Shown in pieces: positions 7,797 through 15,831 of a stretch of 40,813 nucleotides of DNA (the first letter of the stretch is position 1; each line of letters begins with the position of its first letter). Location of the stretch: positions 1-40,813 of the forward strand of contig DATABA010000139.1 in assembly GCA_036259835.1 (NCBI GenBank). The letters run 5' to 3'. Made by a program: the position numbers and the translations under genes. The DNA comes from JALYGK01 sp036259835. GTDB taxonomy: Bacteria > Actinomycetota > UBA4738. A model generated the notes under the pieces. That model had not been told where the DNA came from, ran no database searches, and saw nothing but the letters and a program-made list of their open reading frames with translations.

Positions 7797-9269
7797 ATGA
7801 GGATCGTCAACCCCTCGATCGACTTCCACGCCATCGGGCCGGAGATCGTCCTTTCCGTGACGATCCTTCTGGTCCTCCTGGTGGACCTGTTCCTCCCGCG
7901 GGACCGCAAGTGGATCGCCATGCCGATATCGTTCGCCGGCACAGCGCTGGCGTTCGTGCTGACACTTACGCTGATCGGCACGCGCCGTGTGACGTTCGGC
8001 GGCTCCTACGTCGTCGACAACTTCGCGGTCTTGCTCAAGGTGTTCTTCACCGTGACCGCGCTGGTGATTCTGGTGCTCTCGCTCCGATACATCCGCGACG
8101 GGCAGTACTACCAGGGCGAGTACTACTTCCTGTTGCTGAGCTCGTTCCTGGGGATGGTCATCATGCCGTCCTCGCGCGACCTTCTGTTGCTGTTCATTGC
8201 GTTGGAGCTCACGTCGGCGCCGGGCTTCCTTCTGGCGGGGATGCGGAAGACGGACCCGCGCTCGAACGAGGCTGCGATCAAGTTCTTCCTGATCAGTGTG
8301 CTTTCTACCGCGATCATGCTCTACGGCATGAGCCTGGTCTATGGGCTGACGGGGACCACCCGGCTGGATGGGATTGCCCGAAGCCTTGCCGGCGCAGCGG
8401 GCAGCTCGAACCTGGCGCTCGCGGCGATTCTGTTCGTGGTGGCCGGGTTCGCATTCAAGGTCTCGGCGTTCCCGTTCCAGTTCTGGGCGCCCGACACGTA
8501 TGAGGGCTCGCCGGTCCCGATCGCCGCGTACCTCTCGGTCGCGTCGAAGGCGGCGGGGTTTGCGGGTCTGCTGCAGCTGATGTTCGTGGCGTTCATCCCG
8601 CAGGCCGATTTCTGGGCGCCGATCTTTGCGGTTCTTTCCCTGTTCACGATGACCATCGGGAACCTGGTGGCTCTTCAACAACGGCAGGTGGTGCGTCTGC
8701 TGGCGTACTCGTCGATCGCTCAGGCCGGTTACATGCTGCTGCCGTTCGCTCTGGCCGGGTTCAGCACCGAGGTGGATCGCGCGGCGTTCAGCGCCGTGGT
8801 CCTTTACATCCTTGTCTACGCGGTGATCAACCTGGGGGCGTTCGCCGTCGTCATCGGTCTCAGTCGCGAGGCGCCGAACATGCTCGTCAGCGACTTCGCG
8901 GGACTGGGCCAGCGGGCGCCGATCCTGGGCGTCTCCATGGTCCTGTTCCTGATCTCGCTGGCGGGGATTCCGATCACGCCGGGGTTCTGGGGGAAGTTCT
9001 TCATCTTCAGCGCGGCCATCGACCGGGGTGGCGTGGGTCCATGGCTTGCCGTCGCGATGGTCGTGAACTCCGTGATCTCGCTGGTCTACTACTTCTACAT
9101 CGTTCGAGCGATGTATCTCCAACCCGTCACCGAGCCGGTTCGGCCGCTCCGCGCCCCCGCACTCCTGGCGGCCGTTGTTGCGATCGCCGCCATCGCCGTC
9201 GTCGTGATCGGCATCTTCCCGCCGCTGTTCACCTCGCTGCCGCCGCGCTCCACGCTGATCTTCCAGTAA
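7797..9269 (+). CDS. nuoN: NADH-quinone oxidoreductase subunit N (NuoN)
   Basis: Third antiporter-like proton-pumping subunit, 490 residues, and the last gene of the operon. Typical NuoN features are LLLLFIALELTSAPGFLLAG around residues 125-145, then KVSAFPFQFWAPDTYEGSP around residue 225, and the RLLAYSSIAQAGYMLLPFAL block around residue 300. The ATG at 7797 is the first good start after nuoM, with 15 nt between the genes. No T-rich intrinsic terminator is visible directly after the stop. A hairpin at 9313-9328 lacks a U-tract. Confidence 0.96.
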   Translation: MRIVNPSIDFHAIGPEIVLSVTILLVLLVDLFLPRDRKWIAMPISFAGTALAFVLTLTLIGTRRVTFGGSYVVDNFAVLLKVFFTVTALVILVLSLRYIRDGQYYQGEYYFLLLSSFLGMVIMPSSRDLLLLFIALELTSAPGFLLAGMRKTDPRSNEAAIKFFLISVLSTAIMLYGMSLVYGLTGTTRLDGIARSLAGAAGSSNLALAAILFVVAGFAFKVSAFPFQFWAPDTYEGSPVPIAAYLSVASKAAGFAGLLQLMFVAFIPQADFWAPIFAVLSLFTMTIGNLVALQQRQVVRLLAYSSIAQAGYMLLPFALAGFSTEVDRAAFSAVVLYILVYAVINLGAFAVVIGLSREAPNMLVSDFAGLGQRAPILGVSMVLFLISLAGIPITPGFWGKFFIFSAAIDRGGVGPWLAVAMVVNSVISLVYYFYIVRAMYLQPVTEPVRPLRAPALLAAVVAIAAIAVVVIGIFPPLFTSLPPRSTLIFQ

Positions 9270-9334
9270 GGCGGGTCACAACATCTCCATGCTGTCCGGG
9301 TGGGTCGGCGACGGTGGGTTCCTCCACCCCGCCG

Positions 9335-9340
9335 TACAAT
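9335..9340 (+). promoter_or_regulatory. Probable -10 element of the htpX transcript
   Basis: TACAAT, one mismatch from the sigma-A consensus, lies 8 nt before the first base of the riboswitch P1 helix, which would place the transcription start near 9347. No convincing -35 hexamer is visible 16-18 nt upstream. The position relative to the aptamer is the main support. Confidence 0.5.
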
Positions 9341-9348
9341 TGGAGTAA

Positions 9349-9438
9349 GCGAAGGGGAGTAGCCCGACGCCGGTGTGTCGTCACCACGCTCCGGAAGGAG
9401 CCGGCTCCGGCGGGGAGGTTCCCCGGCAAGACCTTCGC
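9349..9438 (+). ncRNA. yybP-ykoY-type manganese riboswitch aptamer in the htpX leader
   Basis: The leader shows the architecture of the yybP-ykoY (Mn2+) class. The conserved loop GGGGAGTAGC is at 9354-9363, and a second conserved stretch, GTCGTCACCACG, is at 9377-9388. Short hairpins occupy 9389-9400, 9400-9411 and 9411-9425. The closing helix P1 is formed by GCGAAGG (9349-9355) with CCTTCGC (9432-9438), a perfect 7-bp match preceded by the GGCAAGA linker. The 3' strand of P1 is also the 5' strand of the terminator hairpin at 9428-9462. Formation of P1 would therefore block the terminator, giving ligand-ON control as described for this class. The controlled gene here is htpX; the usual targets are Mn exporters, TerC-like proteins and P-type ATPases. 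The class assignment rests on motif recall, not on a covariance-model search. Confidence 0.8.
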
Positions 9439-9462
9439 CGAGAGAGTGGCGAAGGTCTTTTT
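9428..9462 (+). terminator. Regulatory intrinsic terminator in the htpX leader
   Basis: A perfect 12-bp inverted repeat, AAGACCTTCGCC (9428-9439) and GGCGAAGGTCTT (9448-9459), encloses an 8-nt loop and runs into TTTTT (9458-9462). Its left arm overlaps the 3' strand of the riboswitch P1 helix, so the two structures exclude each other. It lies only 17 nt before the htpX start, in front of the AAGGAGG ribosome-binding site. Confidence 0.85.
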
Positions 9463-9478
9463 CATGAAGGAGGAAGGA

Positions 9479-10351
9479 ATGCCTGGGATCAACCGGGTGA
9501 AGACGTGGGTTTTGATCGCAGCCCTCGGCGGGCTCTTCGTCCTGCTCGGCGGAGTGTTCGGTGGGCGAGGCGGCCTGTGGATCGGCCTCATCATCGGCCT
9601 CGGCTTCAACTTCGCGATGTACTGGTTCTCGGACAAGATCGCCCTGGCCACCACCAGGTCTAAGCCGGTCACGGAAGCCGAAGCGCCTCAGCTCTACGGC
9701 ATCGTTCGTGAGCTCGCAGCAGAACGGAACATGCCGATGCCGAGGATCTACATCAGCGACATGGTCCAGCCGAACGCGTTCGCTACCGGCCGGAACCCGC
9801 AGCACTCCGCCGTGTCCGTGACGCGCGGGATCATGGAGATCCTGACCGAACGGGAGCTACGGGGCGTGCTCGCCCACGAGCTCTCTCATGTGTCGAACCG
9901 CGACATCCTGATCGGAACCATTGCGGCCGGCATCGGCATGGCGATTACGTTCGTCACGCGCATGGCGTTTTGGTTCGGCGGCGGCTTCGGCAGCAGCGAC
10001 GACGAAGGCGGCGTGAACCCCCTCGTGATGTTGTTGGCTTTCATCCTGGCGCCGATTGCCGCGTTCCTCATCCAGGCGGCGGTGTCAAGGTCACGGGAGT
10101 ACCAGGCGGACGAGTCGGGAGCGTTCCTCTCCCGCGACCCCGACGCGCTGGCCAGCGCTCTCCAGAAGATCGAGCTCGCGTCTCAGCAGGTTCCCGTTCC
10201 GGCGTCGGTGGCGCCGGCGCAGGCCCACCTGTTCATCGTGAACCCCTTCAAGGGGCGGCAGGCTGCGGCGAACTTCGCGCGACTGTTCTCGACTCACCCC
10301 CCGACGGAGGACCGGGTCGAGCGGCTCCAGGAGATCGCCCGGCAGCTGTAG
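9479..10351 (+). CDS. htpX: HtpX-family membrane zinc metalloprotease
   Basis: Integral membrane M48-family protease involved in quality control of membrane proteins. The product has 290 residues: two adjacent hydrophobic segments near the N-terminus (about residues 6-50), the zinc motif HELSH at residues 133-137, a further hydrophobic region around 175-200, and the downstream acidic ligand region EYQADESGAF (Glu207). The ATG at 9479 is chosen because AAGGAGG lies 5 nt upstream; an in-frame ATG at 9464 would overlap the terminator hairpin's U-tract. Expression appears to be gated by a Mn2+-type riboswitch and terminator. The stop codon abuts that of the convergent yajQ with no intervening base. 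Confidence 0.94.
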   Translation: MPGINRVKTWVLIAALGGLFVLLGGVFGGRGGLWIGLIIGLGFNFAMYWFSDKIALATTRSKPVTEAEAPQLYGIVRELAAERNMPMPRIYISDMVQPNAFATGRNPQHSAVSVTRGIMEILTERELRGVLAHELSHVSNRDILIGTIAAGIGMAITFVTRMAFWFGGGFGSSDDEGGVNPLVMLLAFILAPIAAFLIQAAVSRSREYQADESGAFLSRDPDALASALQKIELASQQVPVPASVAPAQAHLFIVNPFKGRQAAANFARLFSTHPPTEDRVERLQEIARQL

Positions 10352-10849
10352 CTACGGCCGATAGTTCGTGAACTGAAGAGGGATTCCGAAGTCCTTCTCC
10401 TTCAGCGCCTTGATCACGTTCTGAAGGTCGTCCTTCTTCTTCCCTGAGATGCGGACCTGGTCCTTCTGGACCTGGCTCTGCACCTTCAGCCCGGTTCCCT
10501 TCACGAACTTCGTTATCTCACGCGCCTTGTCGTCAGAGATTCCTCGGTTGACGTGGAGGTTCTGCTTCACGGTACCCTTCGCCGCCGCGAGGACGGGACC
10601 CTCGGAGAGCGCCTTCAGCGAGACGCTTCTTCGGACCATCTTGTCTTTCAAAACGTCGACCGCTGCCTTGAGTCGGTTCTCCGTGCTGGAGCGGACCTCG
10701 ATCATGTCTTCGTCGAGGCCGACGGACGTTCCGGTGTTCTTGAAGTCGAAACGCGTTTGAATCTCCCGGCTGGCCTGCTCGTAGGCATTCCGGAGCTCGT
10801 GCGTGTCGACTTCGGAGACGATGTCGAACGAGAACTGGTCCTTTGCCAT
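10352..10849 (-). CDS. yajQ: YajQ family nucleotide-binding protein
   Basis: Small cytoplasmic protein (165 residues) of the YajQ/UPF0234 family, members of which have been reported to bind cyclic-di-GMP or nucleic acid. The family N-terminus is clear (DQFSFDIVSEVDTHELRNAYEQ), with FDFKNT near residue 34, RRSVSLKAL near residue 75 and the C-terminal KDFGIPLQFTNYR motif. Length is normal. It is convergent with htpX: the two stop codons sit side by side (TAGCTA), so neither gene has its own terminator there. A PAS-GGDEF-EAL protein is encoded about 3 kb away, which makes a cyclic-di-GMP role plausible but unproven. Confidence 0.93.
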   Translation of the reverse strand: MAKDQFSFDIVSEVDTHELRNAYEQASREIQTRFDFKNTGTSVGLDEDMIEVRSSTENRLKAAVDVLKDKMVRRSVSLKALSEGPVLAAAKGTVKQNLHVNRGISDDKAREITKFVKGTGLKVQSQVQKDQVRISGKKKDDLQNVIKALKEKDFGIPLQFTNYRP

Positions 10850-10908
10850 GGACCGAGAATCTACCGGCTCAGAAAGGACGGCGACTCGCGGGCCGGGATG
10901 TGGAGCCC

Positions 10909-12195
10909 CTAGGCCTCGTCGCTCCCAATGTCGTAGCGGCTCCCGCGTGGTCGCGACTGCCCGTCGATGTCGTTGGGGACCGGGACGGTAGTTCCGCGGT
11001 TGATCGCCGGACTCCCCGAGGCAAGGTGGTAGTTCCCTCCACTCGCATTGACGAAGAAGCCTGACATGGAGGTCACCATCAGTGAGTGGCTGTCGTGGCC
11101 GTATCGTTTCCAGGCGGCGAAATTGATGAAGGTTTCGTCGACCGAGAACACATTCGAGACCACGTTGTAGTCGGAAACCAGTCCACTCCGGCTGGACGAG
11201 TCGATGTCGTACGTGCCTCTGGGCCCGGGATGGAACAGGATGTTGTTCTTCACAACATTGCCGGAGCTTCCGTTCTGGAGCGACGCCGCGAACCGCCCAT
11301 CGGACGCCTGTACGACGGTGTTGTTATAGAAGCGATTGTTCTTCGTTCCCCACTGTGAGCCGGCTCCGTCGTCCCATCCCGCGAAGCCGCTGGCGTGGTT
11401 CTCGTAGAGGATGTTGTTCCGGAACGTCGAATTCCGGACGGAGGCTAGGTTGATGGCGGCTCCGCCCCCGACGCCGTTGCCAGAAACGATGTTCCGCTCG
11501 ACGAGCGCTCCGGTGATGATGCCGTCTCCCGCGAGCACCGGATCGGCGTTGATCTGAATCCCCGAGGCGTTGTTGTTCCGCACCACGTTGCCGCGGATCA
11601 CCGGATTGTCGGCGCTATTCGAAACGTAGATGCCATGCTCGATATCCGACCCCGAAGCGACGTTCTTCTCGGCGCGGAAGTTCTGGGCATAGCCGGTGAA
11701 GATGCCCCACCGGCCGTTGTCATGGCAGTTGCACTGTCGAACGACGACGCCGACGGCCGGCGCGCTCGGCTCCCCTTGGACGCCGATTCCGGCCCGTGGC
11801 GCGGAATGAACCTCGAACCCGATGAGAAAGACATAGTTGGCGTTCCGCACCCACAGGTTGTCGCCGTTCGAATTCAAGGGACCCGGTGACGTCACCACGG
11901 CGCCAGGCTCTGCCCGGAAGCGAATGGGACTGCTGGCCGTTCCAGACCGACTGAACTTCGCTCCAACGTAAGACCCCGGCTTCACGATGACGGTATCCCC
12001 TGCGCGCGCGAGATCGGCGGCGCGCTGAATGGTCCGCCATGGTGCGCTCTGGGTTCCCGGGTTCGCGTCGTTGCCGCTCGGCGAGACGTAGTAGGTGCTG
12101 GCCGCCCAGCTTGAGCCGGCGGGGAGCCAAAGGACGGCAATGGCAGGAACGAGGGCGAAGACGGCCGAAATGACGGAACGCTTCAGGAAAGGCAT
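10909..12195 (-). CDS. Secreted right-handed parallel beta-helix repeat protein
   Basis: A 428-residue exported protein. A signal peptide is visible (MPFLKRSVISAVFALVPAIAVLW, cleavage probably after SSWA). The N-terminal cap TYYVSPSGNDANPGTQSAPW and the following TIQRAADLARAGDTVIVKPG are typical of pectate-lyase-like beta-helix proteins. The body consists of repeated Asn-rich coils (for example RGNVVRNNNASGIQI, VERNIVSGNG, NNRFYNNTVV). It ends with the DIDGQSRPRG...YDIGSDEA motif common at the end of such proteins. A role in binding or cutting polysaccharide is likely for the fold, but I cannot identify catalytic residues. The ATG at 12195 is preferred because the longer frame would run across tRNA-Tyr; the ribosome-binding site is weak. 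Confidence 0.85.
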   Translation of the reverse strand: MPFLKRSVISAVFALVPAIAVLWLPAGSSWAASTYYVSPSGNDANPGTQSAPWRTIQRAADLARAGDTVIVKPGSYVGAKFSRSGTASSPIRFRAEPGAVVTSPGPLNSNGDNLWVRNANYVFLIGFEVHSAPRAGIGVQGEPSAPAVGVVVRQCNCHDNGRWGIFTGYAQNFRAEKNVASGSDIEHGIYVSNSADNPVIRGNVVRNNNASGIQINADPVLAGDGIITGALVERNIVSGNGVGGGAAINLASVRNSTFRNNILYENHASGFAGWDDGAGSQWGTKNNRFYNNTVVQASDGRFAASLQNGSSGNVVKNNILFHPGPRGTYDIDSSSRSGLVSDYNVVSNVFSVDETFINFAAWKRYGHDSHSLMVTSMSGFFVNASGGNYHLASGSPAINRGTTVPVPNDIDGQSRPRGSRYDIGSDEA

Positions 12196-12248
12196 CTCCA
12201 CAAAAAGGTATCGGCAGAAGCTTGCTAATCTCTGAACTGGCTCAGCTT

Positions 12249-12330
12249 GGAGGGGTGCCCGAGCGGCCAAAGGGAGCGGTCTGTAAAATCGCCGGCGTAG
12301 CCTACGCAGGTTCGAATCCTGCCCCCTCCA
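12249..12330 (+). tRNA. tRNA-Tyr (anticodon GTA)
   Basis: A full cloverleaf with a 7-bp acceptor stem GGAGGGG/CCCCTCC, anticodon stem GCGGT/ATCGC around loop CTGTAAA (anticodon GTA), the long variable arm expected of bacterial tRNA-Tyr, and T arm GCAGG-TTCGAAT-CCTGC. The discriminator base is A12330. The 3' CCA is not encoded. Confidence 0.95.
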
Positions 12331-12382
12331 CTTGATTGTTCCTTAGTCACCCTTTCCGAAGCGGCCTGTTTCCGATCGCCGC

Positions 12383-13492
12383 TTAGGGGAGGATTCGCTC
12401 GAGCGGAACGAGCTTGAAGTTCTGGTTCGCTCCCGGGTTTTCGTCGTCCTGGCATACGAACAGGCCATACGGGAACCGCTTTCCGGCGCTCTCCGTTGTG
12501 ATGTCGATGCCGTCGGTGTGAGAGCAGCCGTCGACCTTCCCATCGTCCACCTTGAAGCTCGCCACGTAGTCGTTTCCGCCCGTTCGTTCGTAGATGGCGA
12601 AGGAATCGTCCCCCTGGCTCGATGCCACCAGGTACCCCTTCTCATCGGGAAGCGTGATGAGCGCCAGCCCCTCGACGTCGGCGTGCAGGTGCCCTCCATC
12701 CTCGGTGGTGTCCACCTGCTCGGGATTTGACGTCGGATCGTTCGGGTCGGCGCCGTATTTCCAGATCCCGCCCTGTTCTTCGCCGATGTACACGTGGCCC
12801 AGCTCATCGTCCGCCACGCAGCCTTCGGTTGCGTCGCCCAGGTCCCACTCCCGAACCTTTCGCCCTCCAAATCGCCCCGCATACGGACCCAGCTCCCACT
12901 GCTCGACGACGCCCTCGCTGTTCGGGAAGGCGTAGAGATCCCCGGACCGGCTCTTGTAGAGGCACACGCCGTACGCGTCGATTCCGACCTCGATGAACCC
13001 GACGTCCCTGAGTCTCCGCGTCTCGGGGTTCAGCGCGTACACCCGGAGCGCGTGCCGGTCCCGATCGCTTGCCACCACGAGCGGCACCGTCTTGCCTTCG
13101 AACCTGAAGTCCCGGACGTCAACGTTGTTGATCCTTCCGTCTTCGCGCACGAACTGGATCTCCGAGCCGTCCAGCGCGTACACGCCGAGGCCGCTGCCTT
13201 CCTTGTCGGTTCCGATGACCACCGACTTCGACGGGTCGGTCGGATGGATCCAGATCGCTGGGTCATCGGCGGCGTCTTCCTCTCCCGGCACCGGGTCGGT
13301 CTCGACCACGGCCGTCACGGGCCCGTCGTATTCCGGGATGGGTCTCGAACGCTCTCTCGCTCGAGGAGAAGGCGACTCCGTCGGTTGAGGGCCCGGTTGC
13401 GCCGTTCGCCGGCTCTGCGGTGCTTCGGCCGTTTCCTGGCAGGCCGAGGCGAATACCAGGGCGAGAACCACCACCACTCGTCTCGCGGACAT
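12383..13492 (-). CDS. Beta-propeller phytase, probable lipoprotein
   Basis: Calcium-dependent 3-phytase of the beta-propeller type, which releases phosphate from inositol hexakisphosphate outside the cytoplasm. Family blocks are present: DDPAIWIHPTDPSKSVVIGTDK near residue 75, INNVDVRDF near 120, ASDRDRHALRVYAL near 140, EGCVADDELGHVYIGEEQGG near 220, and HLHADVEGLALI near 265. The start at ATG 13492 gives a 369-residue product with a lipoprotein-like leader ending in FASAC (Cys18), then a Pro/Ser/Arg-rich linker. A longer frame reaching 13621 overlaps the start of the divergent GGDEF gene and is less likely. The ribosome-binding site for the chosen start is weak. Confidence 0.9.
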   Translation of the reverse strand: MSARRVVVVLALVFASACQETAEAPQSRRTAQPGPQPTESPSPRARERSRPIPEYDGPVTAVVETDPVPGEEDAADDPAIWIHPTDPSKSVVIGTDKEGSGLGVYALDGSEIQFVREDGRINNVDVRDFRFEGKTVPLVVASDRDRHALRVYALNPETRRLRDVGFIEVGIDAYGVCLYKSRSGDLYAFPNSEGVVEQWELGPYAGRFGGRKVREWDLGDATEGCVADDELGHVYIGEEQGGIWKYGADPNDPTSNPEQVDTTEDGGHLHADVEGLALITLPDEKGYLVASSQGDDSFAIYERTGGNDYVASFKVDDGKVDGCSHTDGIDITTESAGKRFPYGLFVCQDDENPGANQNFKLVPLERILP

Positions 13493-13590
13493 TCGAAGGA
13501 GTATCCCGGCACCTCTTCGAACCCGCAACCCGCTCAAGGCGGGCCCTCGCGCGCCGACAACTAGAGCAGCCGTCCGCGAGGAGGCTTTCA

Positions 13591-15315
13591 TTGCGCATGG
13601 CGGACGAAAGCAGCCGAGCACTTCAAGAAGCAGAAGCGAGGTACCGCGTCCTCGTCGAGCAAATCCCAGCGATCGTCTACACGGCCGAGTTCGGGGAGGA
13701 TGGACGCTGGTCCTACGTCAGCCCGCAGATTGAGCGACTGCTCGGGTACGCCTCCGAGGAATGGGTCCTAAACCCGTCCTTGTGGTTCGACCGCCTCCAT
13801 CCCGACGATCGAGAACAGGCGCTGGAGGACGAACGTCGCTCCCATTCCACCGGGACGCTCTCTTCCGAGTACCGGATGATCGCGCGAGACGGAAGCGTGG
13901 TCTGGTTTCGAGACGAAGCACGCGTCGTCTCGATCGAAGGCGTCAAGCCGTTCATGCACGGCGTCATGTACGACATCACGGCGGCGAAAACGGCGGAGCA
14001 GGAGCTCGCGTACCTCGCGTACCACGACAAACTCACCGGGTTGCCCAACAGGCAGCTGTTCGCGGAGCTCCTGGACCTGGCCGTGGCCCGGGCCAACCGG
14101 CACGAACAATCCGTCGCTGTCGCGTACATCGATCTGGACGCATTCAAGGTGGTAAACGACACGCTCGGTCATGCCGCCGGCGATCGGCTGTTGCAACAGG
14201 CGTCGATGCGATTGCGAGAAGTCGTCCGGGACCTCGACACCGTGGCCAGATACGGAGGCGACGAATTCCTGTTGCTTCTGGCGGACCTTCCGCGTGAAGG
14301 GTCCCTCCCGGCGCAATCGGCCCGCACGATTGCAGAACAGGTTGCGCTTCGGGTGATCGAGGCCTTCTCGCAGTCGTTCCTGATCTCGGGCGTCGAGGTC
14401 TACGTCACCACGAGCATCGGCATCGCCCTGTACCCGGAAAGCGGCGACTCCGGTGAAACGCTCCTCAAGCAGGCGGACGTGGCCATGTACCAGAGCAAGC
14501 GAGCCGGACCGGGTCAGTTCGTCGTGCACACCGGCCGACTGGAGCCTTCGTCGCGGCTTTCGCTTACCACGCGTCTGCGCCAGGCGGTGAAGGCGCAGGA
14601 ATGGGTGCTCCACTACCAGCCGATCGTCGACCTGGCCACCGGTGACGTCACCGCGGCCGAGGCACTCATCCGCTGGCGGACGCCGCAGGGCGGCTTGATC
14701 TCACCGGGAGAGTTCGTCCCGCTTGCCGAAGAGCTCGGGCTGATCACGGCGATTGGAGAATGGGTGCTCGGAGAGGTCTTGCAGCAATCGCGCAGGTGGA
14801 GTGAACAGGGGCTTTCGATCCGGACGTCGCTGAACCTCTCGCCCCGACAGCTCCACCAGCCCGACTTGATCGAACGGGTCGCCCACGAGCTCCAGAAAAA
14901 TGGTGTCGACCCTTCACTGATCGTCGTGGAGATCACCGAGTCCGCCGCCATGGTCGATCCCGAACGAGCGCAGCGGGTCTTTCACGGCCTGCGCTCGCTC
15001 GGGGTGGGTCTCGCCCTGGACGACTTCGGAACGGGGTACTCGTCGCTGTCGCGGCTCCGGCACTTGCCGGTGGACATCCTGAAGATCGATCGGTCGTTCA
15101 CCTCCGACCTCGCACGCGATCCCGACACCCGTGCGATGGTGGGAGCGTTCGTCCAGCTTGCGCACAATCTAAACGTGGCGCCGCTGGCTGAAGGCATCGA
15201 GACGGAAGAAGAGCTGGAGTTCCTGAAGTCGTGCAACTGCACCCTGGGGCAAGGGTTTCTATTTTCGAAGCCGGTCGAGGCGAATGAGCTCACCGCCCGC
15301 TTCGCGCTTGCCTGA
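13591..15315 (+). CDS. PAS-GGDEF-EAL cyclic-di-GMP synthase/phosphodiesterase
   Basis: Predicted cytoplasmic bifunctional cyclic-di-GMP enzyme, 574 residues. A PAS domain (about residues 18-140, with WSYVSPQIERLLGYASEEW and FRDEARVV) precedes a GGDEF domain (about 145-315) and an EAL domain (about 330-565). The cyclase signature GGDEF is intact at 222-226. The product-inhibition site RxxD (Arg213-Asp216) lies exactly five residues before it. The phosphodiesterase motifs EAL (357-359), DDFGTGYSSL and KIDRSF are intact too, so both activities look possible. No membrane segment is seen, so the PAS domain likely senses an intracellular cue. TTG 13591 lies 6 nt after GAGGAGG; ATG 13597 is the alternative. 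The gene is divergent from the phytase gene. Confidence 0.93.
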   Translation: MRMADESSRALQEAEARYRVLVEQIPAIVYTAEFGEDGRWSYVSPQIERLLGYASEEWVLNPSLWFDRLHPDDREQALEDERRSHSTGTLSSEYRMIARDGSVVWFRDEARVVSIEGVKPFMHGVMYDITAAKTAEQELAYLAYHDKLTGLPNRQLFAELLDLAVARANRHEQSVAVAYIDLDAFKVVNDTLGHAAGDRLLQQASMRLREVVRDLDTVARYGGDEFLLLLADLPREGSLPAQSARTIAEQVALRVIEAFSQSFLISGVEVYVTTSIGIALYPESGDSGETLLKQADVAMYQSKRAGPGQFVVHTGRLEPSSRLSLTTRLRQAVKAQEWVLHYQPIVDLATGDVTAAEALIRWRTPQGGLISPGEFVPLAEELGLITAIGEWVLGEVLQQSRRWSEQGLSIRTSLNLSPRQLHQPDLIERVAHELQKNGVDPSLIVVEITESAAMVDPERAQRVFHGLRSLGVGLALDDFGTGYSSLSRLRHLPVDILKIDRSFTSDLARDPDTRAMVGAFVQLAHNLNVAPLAEGIETEEELEFLKSCNCTLGQGFLFSKPVEANELTARFALA

Positions 15316-15387
15316 ACCACCGATCTCCGGCGGAGTCTTGGCTCTCGACTGGGAACCTCGGATCGGGTTTCACGGGTCGAAGAAGGC

Positions 15388-15831
15388 ATGAAGTTCGCAA
15401 GGATCGTCCTGGTCGCGGGGCTCGCGGTGTCGTGCGCGGCGCCGGAGCGGGCGAGGCCGGGCGCTCCTTCTGATCCGGAATCGCCTGCCGTGAGCACCCC
15501 GGGGCAAAACCAATCGCCTCCGCGAAGCGGGCCTCTCTTCGTCGAGCCACGAACGGGTCTGGTCGACGTACGGCCTCACCAGTTCGAACGGGTCCGTGTC
15601 ACCGGGGCGCACACGTTGGTTGTCCGGTTCTACGGCGGCATTGAGGCATGCGAGGGCCTCGACCGCGTCGAGGTCGACTACGAGCCGAGACGGATCGTCG
15701 TGACGCTGTTCGTGGGGCGGGTGCCGACTGCGGAAGCGTGCATCGAGATCGCCGTCCTCAAAGCGACCAGAGTGCAGCTTGACGAGCCGGTTGCGGGACG
15801 GGAGGTTGTGGACGGAGCCCCACGCCGCTAA
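15388..15831 (+). CDS. Small putative lipoprotein of unknown function
   Basis: A 147-residue product with a short hydrophobic leader (KFARIVLVAGLAVSC) ending in a lipoprotein-like cysteine at residue 16, then a Pro/Ser-rich linker to about residue 50. The C-terminal domain (about 50-140) is rich in beta-prone sequence and has two further cysteines (GGIEACEGL and TAEACIEI) that could form a disulfide. I do not recognise the family. The last bases overlap the end of the convergent HIT-like gene: the stops TAA and, on the other strand, TAG share CTAA. Confidence 0.7.
   Translation: MKFARIVLVAGLAVSCAAPERARPGAPSDPESPAVSTPGQNQSPPRSGPLFVEPRTGLVDVRPHQFERVRVTGAHTLVVRFYGGIEACEGLDRVEVDYEPRRIVVTLFVGRVPTAEACIEIAVLKATRVQLDEPVAGREVVDGAPRR

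Noticed and set aside
7485..9122. Reverse-strand open frame of 545 codons opposite nuoM and nuoN
   Set aside because: Antisense shadow of two clear membrane subunits; composition is dominated by Arg, Asp, Gln and His and shows no recognisable fold.
9313..9328. Hairpin GGTGG/CCACC after nuoN as the operon terminator
   Set aside because: No T-rich tail follows, and the -10 element of the htpX leader begins within a few bases; at most a weak or Rho-dependent end.
12196..12270. N-terminal extension of the beta-helix protein to 12270
   Set aside because: It would overlap tRNA-Tyr on the other strand, and it puts 25 non-signal residues before an otherwise normal signal peptide.
13493..13621. Longer start for the phytase gene
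   Set aside because: It would overlap the start and ribosome-binding site of the divergent GGDEF-EAL gene and hide the lipoprotein signal peptide.
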